DNA of 64,000 bases, from the NCBI RefSeq assembly GCF_025517535.1, contig NZ_JAOPKC010000001.1, positions 372,001-436,000 of the forward strand, read 5' to 3'. Made by a program: the position numbers and the translations under genes. Positions 18,301 to 27,644 of the stretch are shown piece after piece. Under the pieces are notes generated by a model, which worked only from the letters and a program-made list of their open reading frames with translations, did no database searches and was not told the origin of the DNA. Source of the DNA: Halapricum hydrolyticum. GTDB lineage: Archaea > Halobacteriota > Halobacteria > Halobacteriales > Haloarculaceae. How positions within the stretch are numbered: position 1 is the stretch's first letter; each line of letters opens with the position of its first letter.

Positions 18301-20760
18301 GACAGTGACGGCCTGTCCCTCAGATTCGACGCCGATGTCCTCGCCGGAGAACCAGTCCTCGGTCTCGGCACCGGGCAGCAGATCGACCGTCGCCGTTCCC
18401 GGATCGAAGTGGAGCATGACGATGACGTGCTGCTCGCCGTCGTCGGTCTCCATCGTGCGGCCGAACGCCAGCACGCTGTCCTCGGACTGGAACCACGCGC
18501 CCGACAGTCCCGCGTAGGGCTTGAAGATGTCGTAGTCCTTGTAGAACTGCGTGACGTCCTTGTAGAACTGGAGGTGCTCATCAGGCACTTCGTCGCCGTT
18601 CTCCTCCCAGTTCATGAACGCGCGTGCCGGGTTGCCAGGGCCGACGTCGCCGTCGCCGGTCCGGTAGTCCTCGCCGGACCCGTCGTAGTCGAACCGCTCG
18701 TAGCCGTAGTTCGTGATCTGGCGTTCCTGGCCGTAGTAAATGAACGGGATGCCCGGCAGCAGAACGCCGGATGCCCAGACTGCACGCTGGGCTTTTGCCG
18801 GATCCTCCCGGGTGCCGTCCTGGGCGACGTCGAGCAGCCGGAACTCGTCGTGGTTCTCCGTGGCGTTGATGATAAGTTCGTGATCGGGCCACCCCTCGTC
18901 CCACCGCTTCGCGACGGAGTCGTACAGCTGCTTCGGGTCCCCGCCGTTGACGACGCCGTGGCCGGCGTCGGTCATGAAGTCGGCCGTGTCGAAGTGCATG
19001 TCGAACTCGTTTTCCGAGAACGACGGATCGTTCGGGATGGTCTCGTCGAGCAGCATGAACTCGCTGTTCTCTGCCCGGACGACCTCCCGGATCTCCTTCC
19101 ACATGCCGTGGGGAACGCCGTACGCGATGTCACAGCGGAACGCATCGACGCCCGTCTGTGCCCAGTGTTTGGCGGCCGCGAGGATGTGCTCGCGCAGCGC
19201 GACGTTGCTGTAGTTCCACTGGGGCATCACGCGCAGGTCAGCGAACCCGGTCATGGCCGGCGCCGGATCGACGACGTTGCCGGCGTCGTCCTCGATCGGC
19301 CCAGTCTGACGGGTGAACCAGTCGAAGTATGTCGAGTCCTCGTTGTTTGCCTCGATCCCCTTGTAGGTCCATCCTTCCGGACGGCTATCGCTGTGAGAGG
19401 CGATCGTGTCCTGGAACAGGGGGTGGTGGCGCCCGCCGTGGTTGATCACGAAGTCGATACAGACCTTGATGTCCCGCTCGTGGGCCGCTTCGAGGAAGCT
19501 CTCGAACTCCGCCATCGCGCTCTCGCGAGCGGCCTCGCGGACGTTGGTCTCGGGATCGTACCCCTCCTCCCAGGGCCACGGTTCGTCCGCGTAGTCCTCG
19601 AAGGTGTACTCGGAAGTGAGGTCCTCGGCTTTCTGGAAGTACGACAGCGCATCGTAGCCGTGCGGTCCGCCGCCGGAGAACTTGAACCGGTTGCCACCGC
19701 TTCCGTCCCACTCGTCGGCGTTCTGGGGCTTCCAGTTGGCGCTCTCGGAGGGGACGGTCGGACAGAACCAGATGACGTCGACGTTCAGGTCATCGAGGTA
19801 GTCGAGCTTCTCTTCGAAGCCCGCGAAGTGAGCGTTAGAGTTGAAGTACGGCCACTCGCCTTCTTCCGGCGGACCCATGAACGACCGCGGGAAGATCTGG
19901 TACATGATCCCGTTCTCGGCCCACTCCGGCGGCCGATTGGGATACTCGACGACCTCGTTTTCGGGATCCATCTCGACGGTGTCAGCGTATCCGGCCATGT
20001 TGCCGTCGTTGGGTGCCGCGTGGATCCGACACGTCTCCCCGTCGAGTGCGCTCTTGGGGATCCGGGCGGTCCAGGAGTCGGTCCCCTCGCCGACGTCAAC
20101 GTCCTCGGTCGACAGCGCGTCCCGCTGGTCGGCCAGCCAGGCAACGTAGACGTCGCTCATCGGTGCCTGGCCGCTGGGCGCGAGCTTCGGGTTCGAATCG
20201 AGGACGAACTCTTCGGCGTCAGCGTCGTACTCACCTTCAATGGAGATGCGCGGTGGCCCACCGTTTCCACTGTTCTCCGGGAAGATGTGCAGCACCTGTT
20301 CGTGGGTCCCGTCCGGCGCGTCGAGTTCGAGGACGTACCGACCGGGCACGTCCGGGTTGAACTCCGCGACGTTGTTCTGTCCTGGATCGTACTGTTCGAT
20401 ATCACCATCCGCCGGTCGATACTCGATCGTCGCGGTACTATCGTCGGGCGCCTCGGCGATCGACCACGAGAACTCGTCGGCACCGTAGTTGGCCGGGTCC
20501 TGCTCGGGTTCGCCGACGATCTGCGGGGCAAAGCTGTCCCGATCCTTGCCGTCCGCGTGATCGTCGTCGAAGTCGGTGATCGGCCGATCGTAGAACGTCA
20601 CACCCAGTGGAGCGAACCGCGGCGCACCCGGATGGTGCGTGTCGTCGCCGACGGCACTGGAAAGGCTCAATCGACGGACGTCCGACTGTGCACCGACCTG
20701 TCCGGTCGCCGATAGCGCTCCGACCCCTGCAAGTCCTGTGAGATACTCTCTTCGTTTCAT
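15388..20760 (-). CDS. Giant secreted GH13 alpha-amylase/pullulanase-type enzyme with three GDC modules and PKD-like repeats
   Basis: A 1790-residue exported glycoside hydrolase. Residues 1-24 form a Tat-like signal (KRREYL then a Gly/Ala stretch, cut near GQVGA-QS). A beta-sandwich region precedes the GH13 barrel (starts near residue 280 at GIMYQIFPRSF). Catalytic signatures: DFVINHGG (about 435), DAFRCDIAYG with the nucleophile Asp (about 539), LLDETIP with the acid Glu (about 568) and TENHDEFR (about 631). Then come three repeated modules (about 850, 1075 and 1310) each opening with a YTYP/YQYA turn and resembling glucodextranase C domains, two PKD-like domains (about 1545-1725; both contain SFQWEQ/SYQWEQ), a Thr-Glu linker, and GFGPGFGVVSGALGTAGGV, a PGF-CTERM-like anchor. 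It likely degrades starch or dextrin at the cell surface. Confidence 0.88.
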   Translation of the reverse strand: MKRREYLTGLAGVGALSATGQVGAQSDVRRLSLSSAVGDDTHHPGAPRFAPLGVTFYDRPITDFDDDHADGKDRDSFAPQIVGEPEQDPANYGADEFSWSIAEAPDDSTATIEYRPADGDIEQYDPGQNNVAEFNPDVPGRYVLELDAPDGTHEQVLHIFPENSGNGGPPRISIEGEYDADAEEFVLDSNPKLAPSGQAPMSDVYVAWLADQRDALSTEDVDVGEGTDSWTARIPKSALDGETCRIHAAPNDGNMAGYADTVEMDPENEVVEYPNRPPEWAENGIMYQIFPRSFMGPPEEGEWPYFNSNAHFAGFEEKLDYLDDLNVDVIWFCPTVPSESANWKPQNADEWDGSGGNRFKFSGGGPHGYDALSYFQKAEDLTSEYTFEDYADEPWPWEEGYDPETNVREAARESAMAEFESFLEAAHERDIKVCIDFVINHGGRHHPLFQDTIASHSDSRPEGWTYKGIEANNEDSTYFDWFTRQTGPIEDDAGNVVDPAPAMTGFADLRVMPQWNYSNVALREHILAAAKHWAQTGVDAFRCDIAYGVPHGMWKEIREVVRAENSEFMLLDETIPNDPSFSENEFDMHFDTADFMTDAGHGVVNGGDPKQLYDSVAKRWDEGWPDHELIINATENHDEFRLLDVAQDGTREDPAKAQRAVWASGVLLPGIPFIYYGQERQITNYGYERFDYDGSGEDYRTGDGDVGPGNPARAFMNWEENGDEVPDEHLQFYKDVTQFYKDYDIFKPYAGLSGAWFQSEDSVLAFGRTMETDDGEQHVIVMLHFDPGTATVDLLPGAETEDWFSGEDIGVESEGQAVTVEFETLAVVETDSLFSLGDRVAQLDDETGDDNGPGSYTYPTGDYAEGTFDISEFTVHTTAENVQFRVPVAGSLGSDGDGGLTAQHAQIYLHDPEAEEGTTEGRAGTNVTFEEPYQYRVIANGVDGVLVENHAGEVVAEGSLVANPVADELVVEVPRSTLDMGIQSYYLAPLMFGHDADADGGVMQVQSEAGESAFGGAETPEMAPRVIDMVLPESTSQADALSYSGEELATLPYTSLASEFDQIGLAQDPEGDGKGPGNYQYAKPEGEFYDGLWDITSVGVSESRSRVQFEYTFATEIQNVWGLNGFSQQFPQVYIRDPKAGDDVPSSTSGRTGLNADFEEPYHYRVVVHGEGTQQVEAADGSVISTDVNVSVDGATIAFDLPKDAIGGSPEGKQLASLVAPYDGYGQGGIRQGFAAEPGDYTIGTSGEPTETAPRVMDLITPGDVSQSQALAYSADSTATIPLAAWGDAYVQTTGLDPITDPEGDDNGPGSYTYPTSDQIPEGCLDVTQVDIESKTASWDFTVHLNGPVENPWSYDDGFSPQLFQLYFQDPNAPEDAPATSRGRSGMTSSFLEEYHYRVYVDGGTQLVENAAGDALAEDFETTADSDASTISFSVPKAPFDTDDLTQMKMSMLVFSQDGFGQGGIRQSVGETAAEWGIGGANPDAVGSAPRVMDLVGPEGVVDQESALSYGPDSPALIPLYDVESLISGEGTSGLEAIAAPGPEVFGTVEGTLDASSSSDPDGQDLSFQWEQIGGPDVLEFNGTDTAKPTFVAPDVDEETELEFQVTVTNEDGDEATATTTATVVPQSANDAPTADAGEDQTVDPGETVSLQAVNSEDPNGGTLSYQWEQTAGPDVDLVGPDSIGAAFKAPEVEEDTDFVFELTVNDGQGKTATDSVTITVRGPEETETPTETETETETEEGDGFGPGFGVVSGALGTAGGVAYAAKSLLSSDEPAQPDDVAVEDVDDEE

Positions 20761-21143
20761 GATTGACTGACCACGATGGACGATCCCAGCGCAGCGCCGC
20801 TGCGGAAACCGCCCGCGTACTCGGCCCCTGACTGCCCGGTGGTGTTCGCACCGCGTCGCCGAAGTCGCACTGAGATATCCATACGTACGCACACAACGTC
20901 TGGCGGTGCGTCTAAAAAGATTATGTTCTTCTTCATCACGGATCCAGGCGAAACGATAAATATGGCACTAGAGCGAGGGCTGTTCGCTGTCCCGACGCGG
21001 TCGCGGGGTCCGTCGCTTGCCACCTCTTTGTAATCATTGATGGTGAACGTTTCGCTCTGCAGTGCGCAAGCGGCCGGACGGGCTACCGGAGAAAACGTCG
21101 CTCACGTCGCGCGAACCGGGCGACACCGGTGGCGGGACGACGA
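20761..21143. other. Intergenic interval between amylase and glutamate synthase
   Basis: No convincing gene. The minus strand contains CTTTTTAGAC (about 20909-20918), a possible TATA element for the amylase, which would leave a leader of roughly 120 bases. The remaining sequence between the amylase start and the gltB stop shows no clear repeat. Confidence 0.4.
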
Positions 21144-24100
21144 TCAGTCGTCACTCGAGGCCGGGAAGTCGCCCGGGCTGGGGTCGGTCGCCTCGACTGC
21201 CGGCGCCGGAAGGTCCGCCCGGACATCGGCCGCCGGACGCTGTTCGATGGCATCGGCGTACGCGTCGGGGAGCACGCGAACGAACGAGTCGACGGCCGAT
21301 TCCCAGTCGTCGAGTAGTTCCTTCGCGCGCGTCGAGTCGGTGTACTCCGCGTGATTCTCGATGAGTCGCCGGAGCAACCGTCGGTCGGACGGGTCGAGCT
21401 GGTCGGACAGTGTGACCATCCCCGTGTTGGTCCGTTCGGCGACTGTCCCGTCCGGATCGTAGACGTACGCGATACCGCCGGACATCCCTGCTGCGAAGTT
21501 CTTGCCCGTCTCACCGAGGACGGCGATCGCACCGCCGGTCATGTACTCACAGCCGTGGTCGCCGACGCCCTCGACGACGCCTTTCGCTCCGGAGTTGCGG
21601 ACGGCGAAACGCTCGCCGGCCATCCCGTTGATATAGATCTCGCCGCCAGTCGCGCCGTACAGCGCAACGTTGCCGACGACGACGTTCTCGCCGGGGTCGT
21701 AGGACGCGCCCTCGGGCGTGTCGACGAGCAGCTTCCCGCCCGAGAGCCCCTTGCCGACGTAATCGTTGCCGGTCCCGGTCAGCGACATCGTCACGCCGCT
21801 CGCGAGGAACGCACCGAAACTCTGGCCGGCCGTCCCGTCGAAATCGAGCTGGATCGTGTCGTCGGGCAGCCCGTCCGGGCCGTGGGCGCGGGAGACGCGG
21901 TTCGAGATCGTCGCTCCGACTGCCCGATCGACGTTGTCGACCGCGTCGTCGAGTGCCACCGGTTCGCCCGTCTCGACTGCGTCGCCCATCCGTTCGAGCA
22001 ACTCCCAGTCGAGCTGCTCGTCGATGTCGTGGCGCTGTTCGCGGGTCTTGATCCGGTCGTCGCCCGCAGCCGGTGGCTCAGTGATCGCCGAGAGATCCAG
22101 TAGCTGCGCTTTCGGGTGGTCGATGTCGTCGCGCTGGGAGAGCAACTCGACGCGGCCGATCATCTCGTCCAGTTCCGCGAAACCGAGTTCGGCCATGATC
22201 TCCCGGAGCTCCTGAGCCACGAAGGTCATGTAGTTGATGACGTGCTCGGGTTCGCCGGGGAAGCGCTCGCGGAGCTTTTCTTTCTGAGTTGCCACGCCGA
22301 CCGGACAGGTGTTCTGGTGACACTGGCGGGCCATCACACAGCCCTCCGTGACGAGCGGCGCGGTGCCGAAGGCGTATCCTTCCGCGCCGAGCAGCGCGGC
22401 CACGGCCACGTCTCGGCCGGTCTTGAGCCCGCCGTCGGTCGTGACCTTGATCCGCGATCGCAGTCCCGTCGCCCGGAGCATGCGATTGGCCTCCGCGAGT
22501 CCGAGCTCCCAGGGGAGACCAGCGTTCTTGATCGACGTCTTCGGGGACGCGCCAGTGCCGCCCGAGCGGCCGGAGATGTGAACCACGTCGGCGTTTGCCT
22601 TCGCGACGCCGGCCGCGATCGTCCCGATGCCGTCCTCGGCGACGAGCTTGACGTTGACGTCCGCCTCGGGGTTGCTCGCCTTGAGGTCGTGGATCAGCTG
22701 CTTGAGGTCCTCGATGGAGTAGATGTCGTGCAGCGGCGGCGGCGAGATGAGCCCGACACCCGGCGTCGCGTGACGGACCTCGGCGATCATCTCGTTGACC
22801 TTCTTGCCGGGAAGGTGCCCTCCTTCGCCGGGTTTCGATCCCTGAGCCATCTTGATCTGGAGCTCCTCGGCCGCCGAGAGGTACGCCGAGGTCACGCCGA
22901 ACCTGCCGGAGGCGACCTGCTTGGTCTTCGATTCCGTCTCGGTGTGGAACCGTTCCGGCGGTTCACCGCCCTCGCCGGTGTTGGATTTAGCGCCGATGCG
23001 GTTCATCGCCTTCGCGAGGTTCTCGTGAGCCTCGGGCGAGAGCGAGCCCAGCGACATCGCCGCCGTCTCGAAACGCTCGACGATGTCTTCGACCGGTTCG
23101 ACCGCCTCGATCGGGATCGACTCGCGGGCGTCGGTGTCGAACTCCAGCAACCCGCGCAAGGTCTGGAGTGTCTCGTCCTGCTCGTTGATTGCGGCAGCGA
23201 ACTCCTGATAGGTTTCGTAGTCGCCCGTCCGGACGGCCTGCTGGAGCGTGCCCGTCGTCTCGGGGTTCCACTGGTGGTGGATCCCGCCGGAGCGGAACTC
23301 GAACTCGCCCTGACGCTCCATGTCTGCCTCGTCTTCGAACGCGACCGCGAACCGGTCGCGAAGGTCGCCGTCCAGTTCGTCGATCCCGATCCCTTCGGTG
23401 CGGGTCGTCGTCCCCTCGAAGTATTCCTCGACGAAATCCGAGGCCAGCCCGACGGCCTCGAAGATCTGTGCGCCCTGGTAACTCTCGAGCGTCGAGATGC
23501 CCATCTTGGCCATCGTCTTCAGTAACCCGTCTTCCAGGGCCGTGACGTACGCCTCGATCGCTTCCCGTCGGTCGGCTCCCTCCGGCCCCGCGACCAGGTC
23601 TTCGATCGTCTGGTAGGCCAGGTAGGGGTTGATCGCGTCCGCACCGTAGCCCACGAGCGTCGCGTGCTGGTGGACCGTCCGGGGATCGGCCGACTCGACG
23701 ACCAGTCCGACCCGGTTGCGGAGGCCGTTGCGCACGAGGTGGTGGTGGACGCCACCGACCGCGAGCAGACTCGGGATCGGGATTCGGTCGGCCCCGGCGG
23801 CCGTGTCCGAGAGCACGAGCACGTCCGTTCCGTTCCGTGCCGCTTCGGTCGCAGTGTCCCGGAGGTCTTCGACCGCCGTTTCGAGATCGCTATCGGGGTC
23901 GAACGTGGCGTCGAGCACCTGCGTCGACAGCCCGTTGGCGTCGAGCGATTTGATCGCGGCCGTCTCGGCGTCGGTGAGGATCGGCGACTCCGCGATCAGC
24001 TGGCGGGCGTGCGCCGGCGTCTCCGCCAGCAGGTTGCGCTGGTTGCCGATACGGGTCTCCAGCGACGTGACGATCTCCTCGCGGATGTAATCCAGCGGCG

Positions 24101-25712
24101 GGTTCGTCACCTGTGCGAACAGCTGCTTGAAGTAGCTGGCGAGCGGTCGGTTGTGCTGGGCGAGCACCGACAACGGCGTGTCGTCGCCCATCGAGCCGAC
24201 GGGATCCTTGCCGGTCTCGGCCATCGGTTCGATCAGATGGTCGACCTCGTCGTAGGTGTAGCCGAACAGCGCCTGGTGGCTGCGGAGTCCGTCGATCTCG
24301 TGGTACGTGTCGTACTCCTCTTCGGAGATCTCGGACAGCCGGATCTGTTCGTCTTCGACCCACTCGCCGTATCTGTCGTCGACGAGGTCCTCGAAGACCT
24401 CCTCGTCGGGAATGACCCGTCCCTCTTCGGGATCGGCCAGGAAACACTGTCCGGGCTGGAGGCGGCCGCGCTCGCGGATCTCCTCGGGTTCGTAGTCGAG
24501 CGCGCCCGCCTCGCTGGCCATCACCAGCGTGTCGTCTTCGAGCACGTCGTATCGGGCAGGTCGGAGTCCGTTGCGATCCAGCACGGCCCCGATCCGTTCA
24601 CCGTCGGTCGCGGCCACGAGCGCGGGGCCGTCCCAGGGTTCGACCAGCGACGCGTGGTAATCGTAGAACTCGCGACGCTCCCGGGAGAGGTCGTTGTCCT
24701 CGTGACGCCAGGCTTCCGGGATCAACATCCGGAGGGCGTGTGGGAGGTCCCGGCCCGCCTCCAGCAACAGCTCCAGGGCGTTGTCGACGCTCGCAGTGTC
24801 GGACTGCTCCGGGTCGTCGATGACCGGCGTGATCTTCTCGATGGCCGATGCCCCATCGGGCGTCACGTCGTCGAATGCGTCGGTCGCGAGATCGGTCTCG
24901 CGGGCACGCATCCAGTTGATATTCCCCTGGATGGTGTTGAACTCGCCGTTGTGGACGATCCGGCGGTATGGATGCGCGAGATGCCAGGCGCCGAGCGTGT
25001 TCGTCGAGAACCGGGCGTGAACCATCGCGAACGTCGACGCGACGCGTTCGTCGGTGAGGTCGGGATAGTAGTCAGACAGCTGCCCGGCTTTCAGCAGGCC
25101 CTTGTAGTCGACGGTCTTGTGATCGAGCGAGACGACGTAAAAGCGGTCGCTACCCGGACGGTCGGATTGCTCGACGTGGGATTCTAGCACGCGACGGCCG
25201 ACGTACAGTTGTCGGCCGAACGCCTCATCAGTCAGTCCCGCCGACGATTCGACGAACACCTGCCAGACGTCCGGCTCGCTCTCCAGTGCCGTCGCACCGA
25301 GTCCGTCGTTGTCCGTCGGGACTGGCCGCCAAGCGAGCACGTCGAGTCCCTCGCCGGCGAGTTGCTGTTCGACGACGGCCTTGAGCTGTTCTCTCTTCTC
25401 GTCCGCTTGCGGAAAGAAGAACGTCCCGACCGCATACGCGCCCGGCTCGGGCAACGTCACATCGACTTCATCGGCGAAGAATTCGTGCGGGACCTGGAGT
25501 TTGATCCCTGCCCCGTCACCAGTGTTTTCCTCTGCGCCGGTCGTCCCGCGGTGCTCGAGATTCACGAGCAACTCGAGGGCGTCCTGAACGACCCACGAGC
25601 CGCCGCCGTCGTCGAGGTCCATGACGACGCCGACACCACAGTTAGAGCGTGCGTCGGCTTGCGGCGCACAGCAGTGCTCGCCCTGCGCGCCGAGTGTGCC
25701 ATTTTGAGTCAT
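21144..25712 (-). CDS. gltB: Glutamate synthase, large subunit
   Basis: Ferredoxin- or NADPH-type glutamate synthase of 1522 residues, transferring the glutamine amide nitrogen to 2-oxoglutarate. All four domains are present in order: class II amidotransferase (the catalytic Cys follows ARSN as CGVGVV, so the first 20-odd residues are a propeptide), central domain, FMN-binding synthase domain (GEGGEPPERF, SGGTGASPKTSI) with the 3Fe-4S cysteines in CVMARQCHQNTCPVG, and a GXGXG domain near the C-terminus (GGKLLVDTPEGA, NVALYGATGGEIYINGMAGE). No small subunit gene is adjacent, suggesting a ferredoxin-dependent enzyme. An ATG at 25724 is an alternative start. Confidence 0.95.
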   Translation of the reverse strand: MTQNGTLGAQGEHCCAPQADARSNCGVGVVMDLDDGGGSWVVQDALELLVNLEHRGTTGAEENTGDGAGIKLQVPHEFFADEVDVTLPEPGAYAVGTFFFPQADEKREQLKAVVEQQLAGEGLDVLAWRPVPTDNDGLGATALESEPDVWQVFVESSAGLTDEAFGRQLYVGRRVLESHVEQSDRPGSDRFYVVSLDHKTVDYKGLLKAGQLSDYYPDLTDERVASTFAMVHARFSTNTLGAWHLAHPYRRIVHNGEFNTIQGNINWMRARETDLATDAFDDVTPDGASAIEKITPVIDDPEQSDTASVDNALELLLEAGRDLPHALRMLIPEAWRHEDNDLSRERREFYDYHASLVEPWDGPALVAATDGERIGAVLDRNGLRPARYDVLEDDTLVMASEAGALDYEPEEIRERGRLQPGQCFLADPEEGRVIPDEEVFEDLVDDRYGEWVEDEQIRLSEISEEEYDTYHEIDGLRSHQALFGYTYDEVDHLIEPMAETGKDPVGSMGDDTPLSVLAQHNRPLASYFKQLFAQVTNPPLDYIREEIVTSLETRIGNQRNLLAETPAHARQLIAESPILTDAETAAIKSLDANGLSTQVLDATFDPDSDLETAVEDLRDTATEAARNGTDVLVLSDTAAGADRIPIPSLLAVGGVHHHLVRNGLRNRVGLVVESADPRTVHQHATLVGYGADAINPYLAYQTIEDLVAGPEGADRREAIEAYVTALEDGLLKTMAKMGISTLESYQGAQIFEAVGLASDFVEEYFEGTTTRTEGIGIDELDGDLRDRFAVAFEDEADMERQGEFEFRSGGIHHQWNPETTGTLQQAVRTGDYETYQEFAAAINEQDETLQTLRGLLEFDTDARESIPIEAVEPVEDIVERFETAAMSLGSLSPEAHENLAKAMNRIGAKSNTGEGGEPPERFHTETESKTKQVASGRFGVTSAYLSAAEELQIKMAQGSKPGEGGHLPGKKVNEMIAEVRHATPGVGLISPPPLHDIYSIEDLKQLIHDLKASNPEADVNVKLVAEDGIGTIAAGVAKANADVVHISGRSGGTGASPKTSIKNAGLPWELGLAEANRMLRATGLRSRIKVTTDGGLKTGRDVAVAALLGAEGYAFGTAPLVTEGCVMARQCHQNTCPVGVATQKEKLRERFPGEPEHVINYMTFVAQELREIMAELGFAELDEMIGRVELLSQRDDIDHPKAQLLDLSAITEPPAAGDDRIKTREQRHDIDEQLDWELLERMGDAVETGEPVALDDAVDNVDRAVGATISNRVSRAHGPDGLPDDTIQLDFDGTAGQSFGAFLASGVTMSLTGTGNDYVGKGLSGGKLLVDTPEGASYDPGENVVVGNVALYGATGGEIYINGMAGERFAVRNSGAKGVVEGVGDHGCEYMTGGAIAVLGETGKNFAAGMSGGIAYVYDPDGTVAERTNTGMVTLSDQLDPSDRRLLRRLIENHAEYTDSTRAKELLDDWESAVDSFVRVLPDAYADAIEQRPAADVRADLPAPAVEATDPSPGDFPASSDD

Positions 25713-25871
25713 GTGGTATTCCATGGCGACCGAGGAAATAAGAGGGTGTCCTACAAGGAGAAAGGGACTATTAAATTCAAATAAGGATAATAATATCTAT
25801 CCCGGTCGATGGGGTAGATCAGGCACACTGACAGCGTCCTGATTTTCAACTTTTGAAAACGGGCCGATATC

Positions 25872-25880
25872 TATATTCAA
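25872..25880 (+). promoter_or_regulatory. TATA-like box for the membrane transducer
   Basis: TATATTCAA ends 20 bases before the ATG at 25901, favouring that ATG over the in-frame one at 25853, which would lie upstream of the box. Confidence 0.5.
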
Positions 25881-25900
25881 AATCCACGACAGATTCGGCT

Positions 25901-27601
25901 ATGAAAACGTCTCTCGTCGACCTGTATACAGATACACTCTGGTGGGTGATGGACCAGATCGGCGTCACGCAGTCGGTCGAGCGAAAGGTGCTGGCCGCTG
26001 TCGTAATCCAGTTTTCGATTTCGGTAATGCTGGTTCTCATCTCGCTGTTTTTCAGTGGTCTGGTCCAGATCGGGCTGGCGGTCGTCTTCCTGGGTGTCGC
26101 TGTCGTGGCGTTCATCAACACCGTCATCATCACGCGCTGGGACATGATCGAGCCGATCGAACGCCTCGAAGAACACGCGAACGCGATCGCAGGGGGCGAT
26201 TTCTCGACGGACGTCGATCGCATCGATCAGGACGACGAACTCGGCGATCTCACCGACGAGTTCGCGGAGATGCAGGCGTATCTGAGCGTCGTCGCGGACC
26301 AGGCTGACGCGCTGGCCCGCCAGGAGTTCGACGCCGAGATCCTCGACCGGGACGTACCCGGGGACTTCGGCGCGTCGCTACAGGAGATGAACGAGAGTCT
26401 CACCGAGTACACCCGGGACCTGCAGGAGATGACCGACCGACTCGAACGACGGTCCGATCGGCTCGATGAACTCGTCGCCGCGTTCGGCGAGGCCGCGGAG
26501 CGTGCGCGTGATGGCGACCTGACCGCCACGATCGACGAGGACGACGTGTCGCTAGAAGAGGACGCCTACAGGGACGTGATCGAGAACTACAATGCGCTCG
26601 TCACGACGCTTTCGAAAACGCTTGCGGAAGTCGTCACGTTCGCGAGCAGCGTCGACGACGCGAGCGACGAGGTCGACGCGAGCGTTCGGGAGATCAGCGA
26701 CGCGAGTGACGAGGTGGCTCGCTCCATCCAGGAGATAAGCGAGGGAGCAGCCGACCAGACCGAACAGCTCCGAACGGTCTCGGAGGCGATGAACGACCTC
26801 TCGGCGACCGTCGAGGAGATCGCTGCCTCCGCCGACGAGGTCGCCGAGACGGCCAGTGCAGCCGCCCAACGTGGCCAGTCCGGACAGGCTGCTGTCAGCG
26901 AGGCGATCGAAGAGCTACGCACGCTGGAAGCCCGGATCGACGAGACGGCGGGCGCTGTCGAGCAGCTGGCCGAGGAGGTCCGCGAGATCGACGAGATCGT
27001 CTCGTTCATCGACGAGATCGCCGCCGAGACGAACATGCTCGCGCTCAACGCCTCGATCGAGGCGGCCCGCGCCGGGGAAGCCGGCGAGGGATTCGGCGTC
27101 GTTGCCGAAGAGATCAAGAGCCTCGCCGAGGAGACCGCCGACGCGGCGGGTGACATCTCCGATCGCATCGAGGCCGTTCAGGCGACCTCGGAGTCGACCG
27201 TCGACGACGTCAAGGCGATGACCGACCAGGTCGGCGAGACCGTCGGATCCGCCGAGGGAGCGCTCGGGGACTTCGAGGACATCGTCTCGCTCGTCGAGGA
27301 GATCGACGGTGGCCTCCAGGAGATCAGTGCAGCGACGGACGACCAGGCCGAGACCGCGACGGAGGTCGTTGACCTCGTCGACGAGGTCGCCTCTATCAGC
27401 GAGCAGACGGCCGCCGAAGCCGAAGACGCTGCGGCCGCCGCCCAGCAACAGACGGCGACCATCGCGACCGTCACCGACGCCGTCGAAGCGCTGTCGACCG
27501 ACGCGGCAGGGCTCGACGAGCGGCTTGCGGTCTTCACGGTCGAAACGGACGCCGTTCGCCGGGCGGGCGCAAATCAGCAGGTCGCCGGTTCGGACGATTG
27601 A
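25901..27601 (+). CDS. Membrane-bound methyl-accepting chemotaxis transducer
   Basis: Transducer of 566 residues. Two membrane helices lie very close together (about residues 28-52 and 56-78) with almost no extracellular loop, so an external ligand domain is missing; signals must come from the membrane, the cytosol or a partner. A HAMP region follows (IEPIERLEEHANAIAGGDFS), then a second HAMP-like segment and the long signalling coiled coil with the tip ETNMLALNASIEAARAGEAG around residue 380. The design resembles haloarchaeal Htr proteins that work with a separate receptor subunit. No sensory rhodopsin or binding protein gene is adjacent. Confidence 0.88.
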   Translation: MKTSLVDLYTDTLWWVMDQIGVTQSVERKVLAAVVIQFSISVMLVLISLFFSGLVQIGLAVVFLGVAVVAFINTVIITRWDMIEPIERLEEHANAIAGGDFSTDVDRIDQDDELGDLTDEFAEMQAYLSVVADQADALARQEFDAEILDRDVPGDFGASLQEMNESLTEYTRDLQEMTDRLERRSDRLDELVAAFGEAAERARDGDLTATIDEDDVSLEEDAYRDVIENYNALVTTLSKTLAEVVTFASSVDDASDEVDASVREISDASDEVARSIQEISEGAADQTEQLRTVSEAMNDLSATVEEIAASADEVAETASAAAQRGQSGQAAVSEAIEELRTLEARIDETAGAVEQLAEEVREIDEIVSFIDEIAAETNMLALNASIEAARAGEAGEGFGVVAEEIKSLAEETADAAGDISDRIEAVQATSESTVDDVKAMTDQVGETVGSAEGALGDFEDIVSLVEEIDGGLQEISAATDDQAETATEVVDLVDEVASISEQTAAEAEDAAAAAQQQTATIATVTDAVEALSTDAAGLDERLAVFTVETDAVRRAGANQQVAGSDD

Positions 27602-27644
27602 CTGTCGGACAACTTCTGACTGACGGGATCGCCGGTTCAGACGA

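Noticed and set aside
17779..20715. 978-codon plus-strand frame opposite the amylase
   Set aside because: Shadow of the amylase coding strand; no domain pattern and no promoter.
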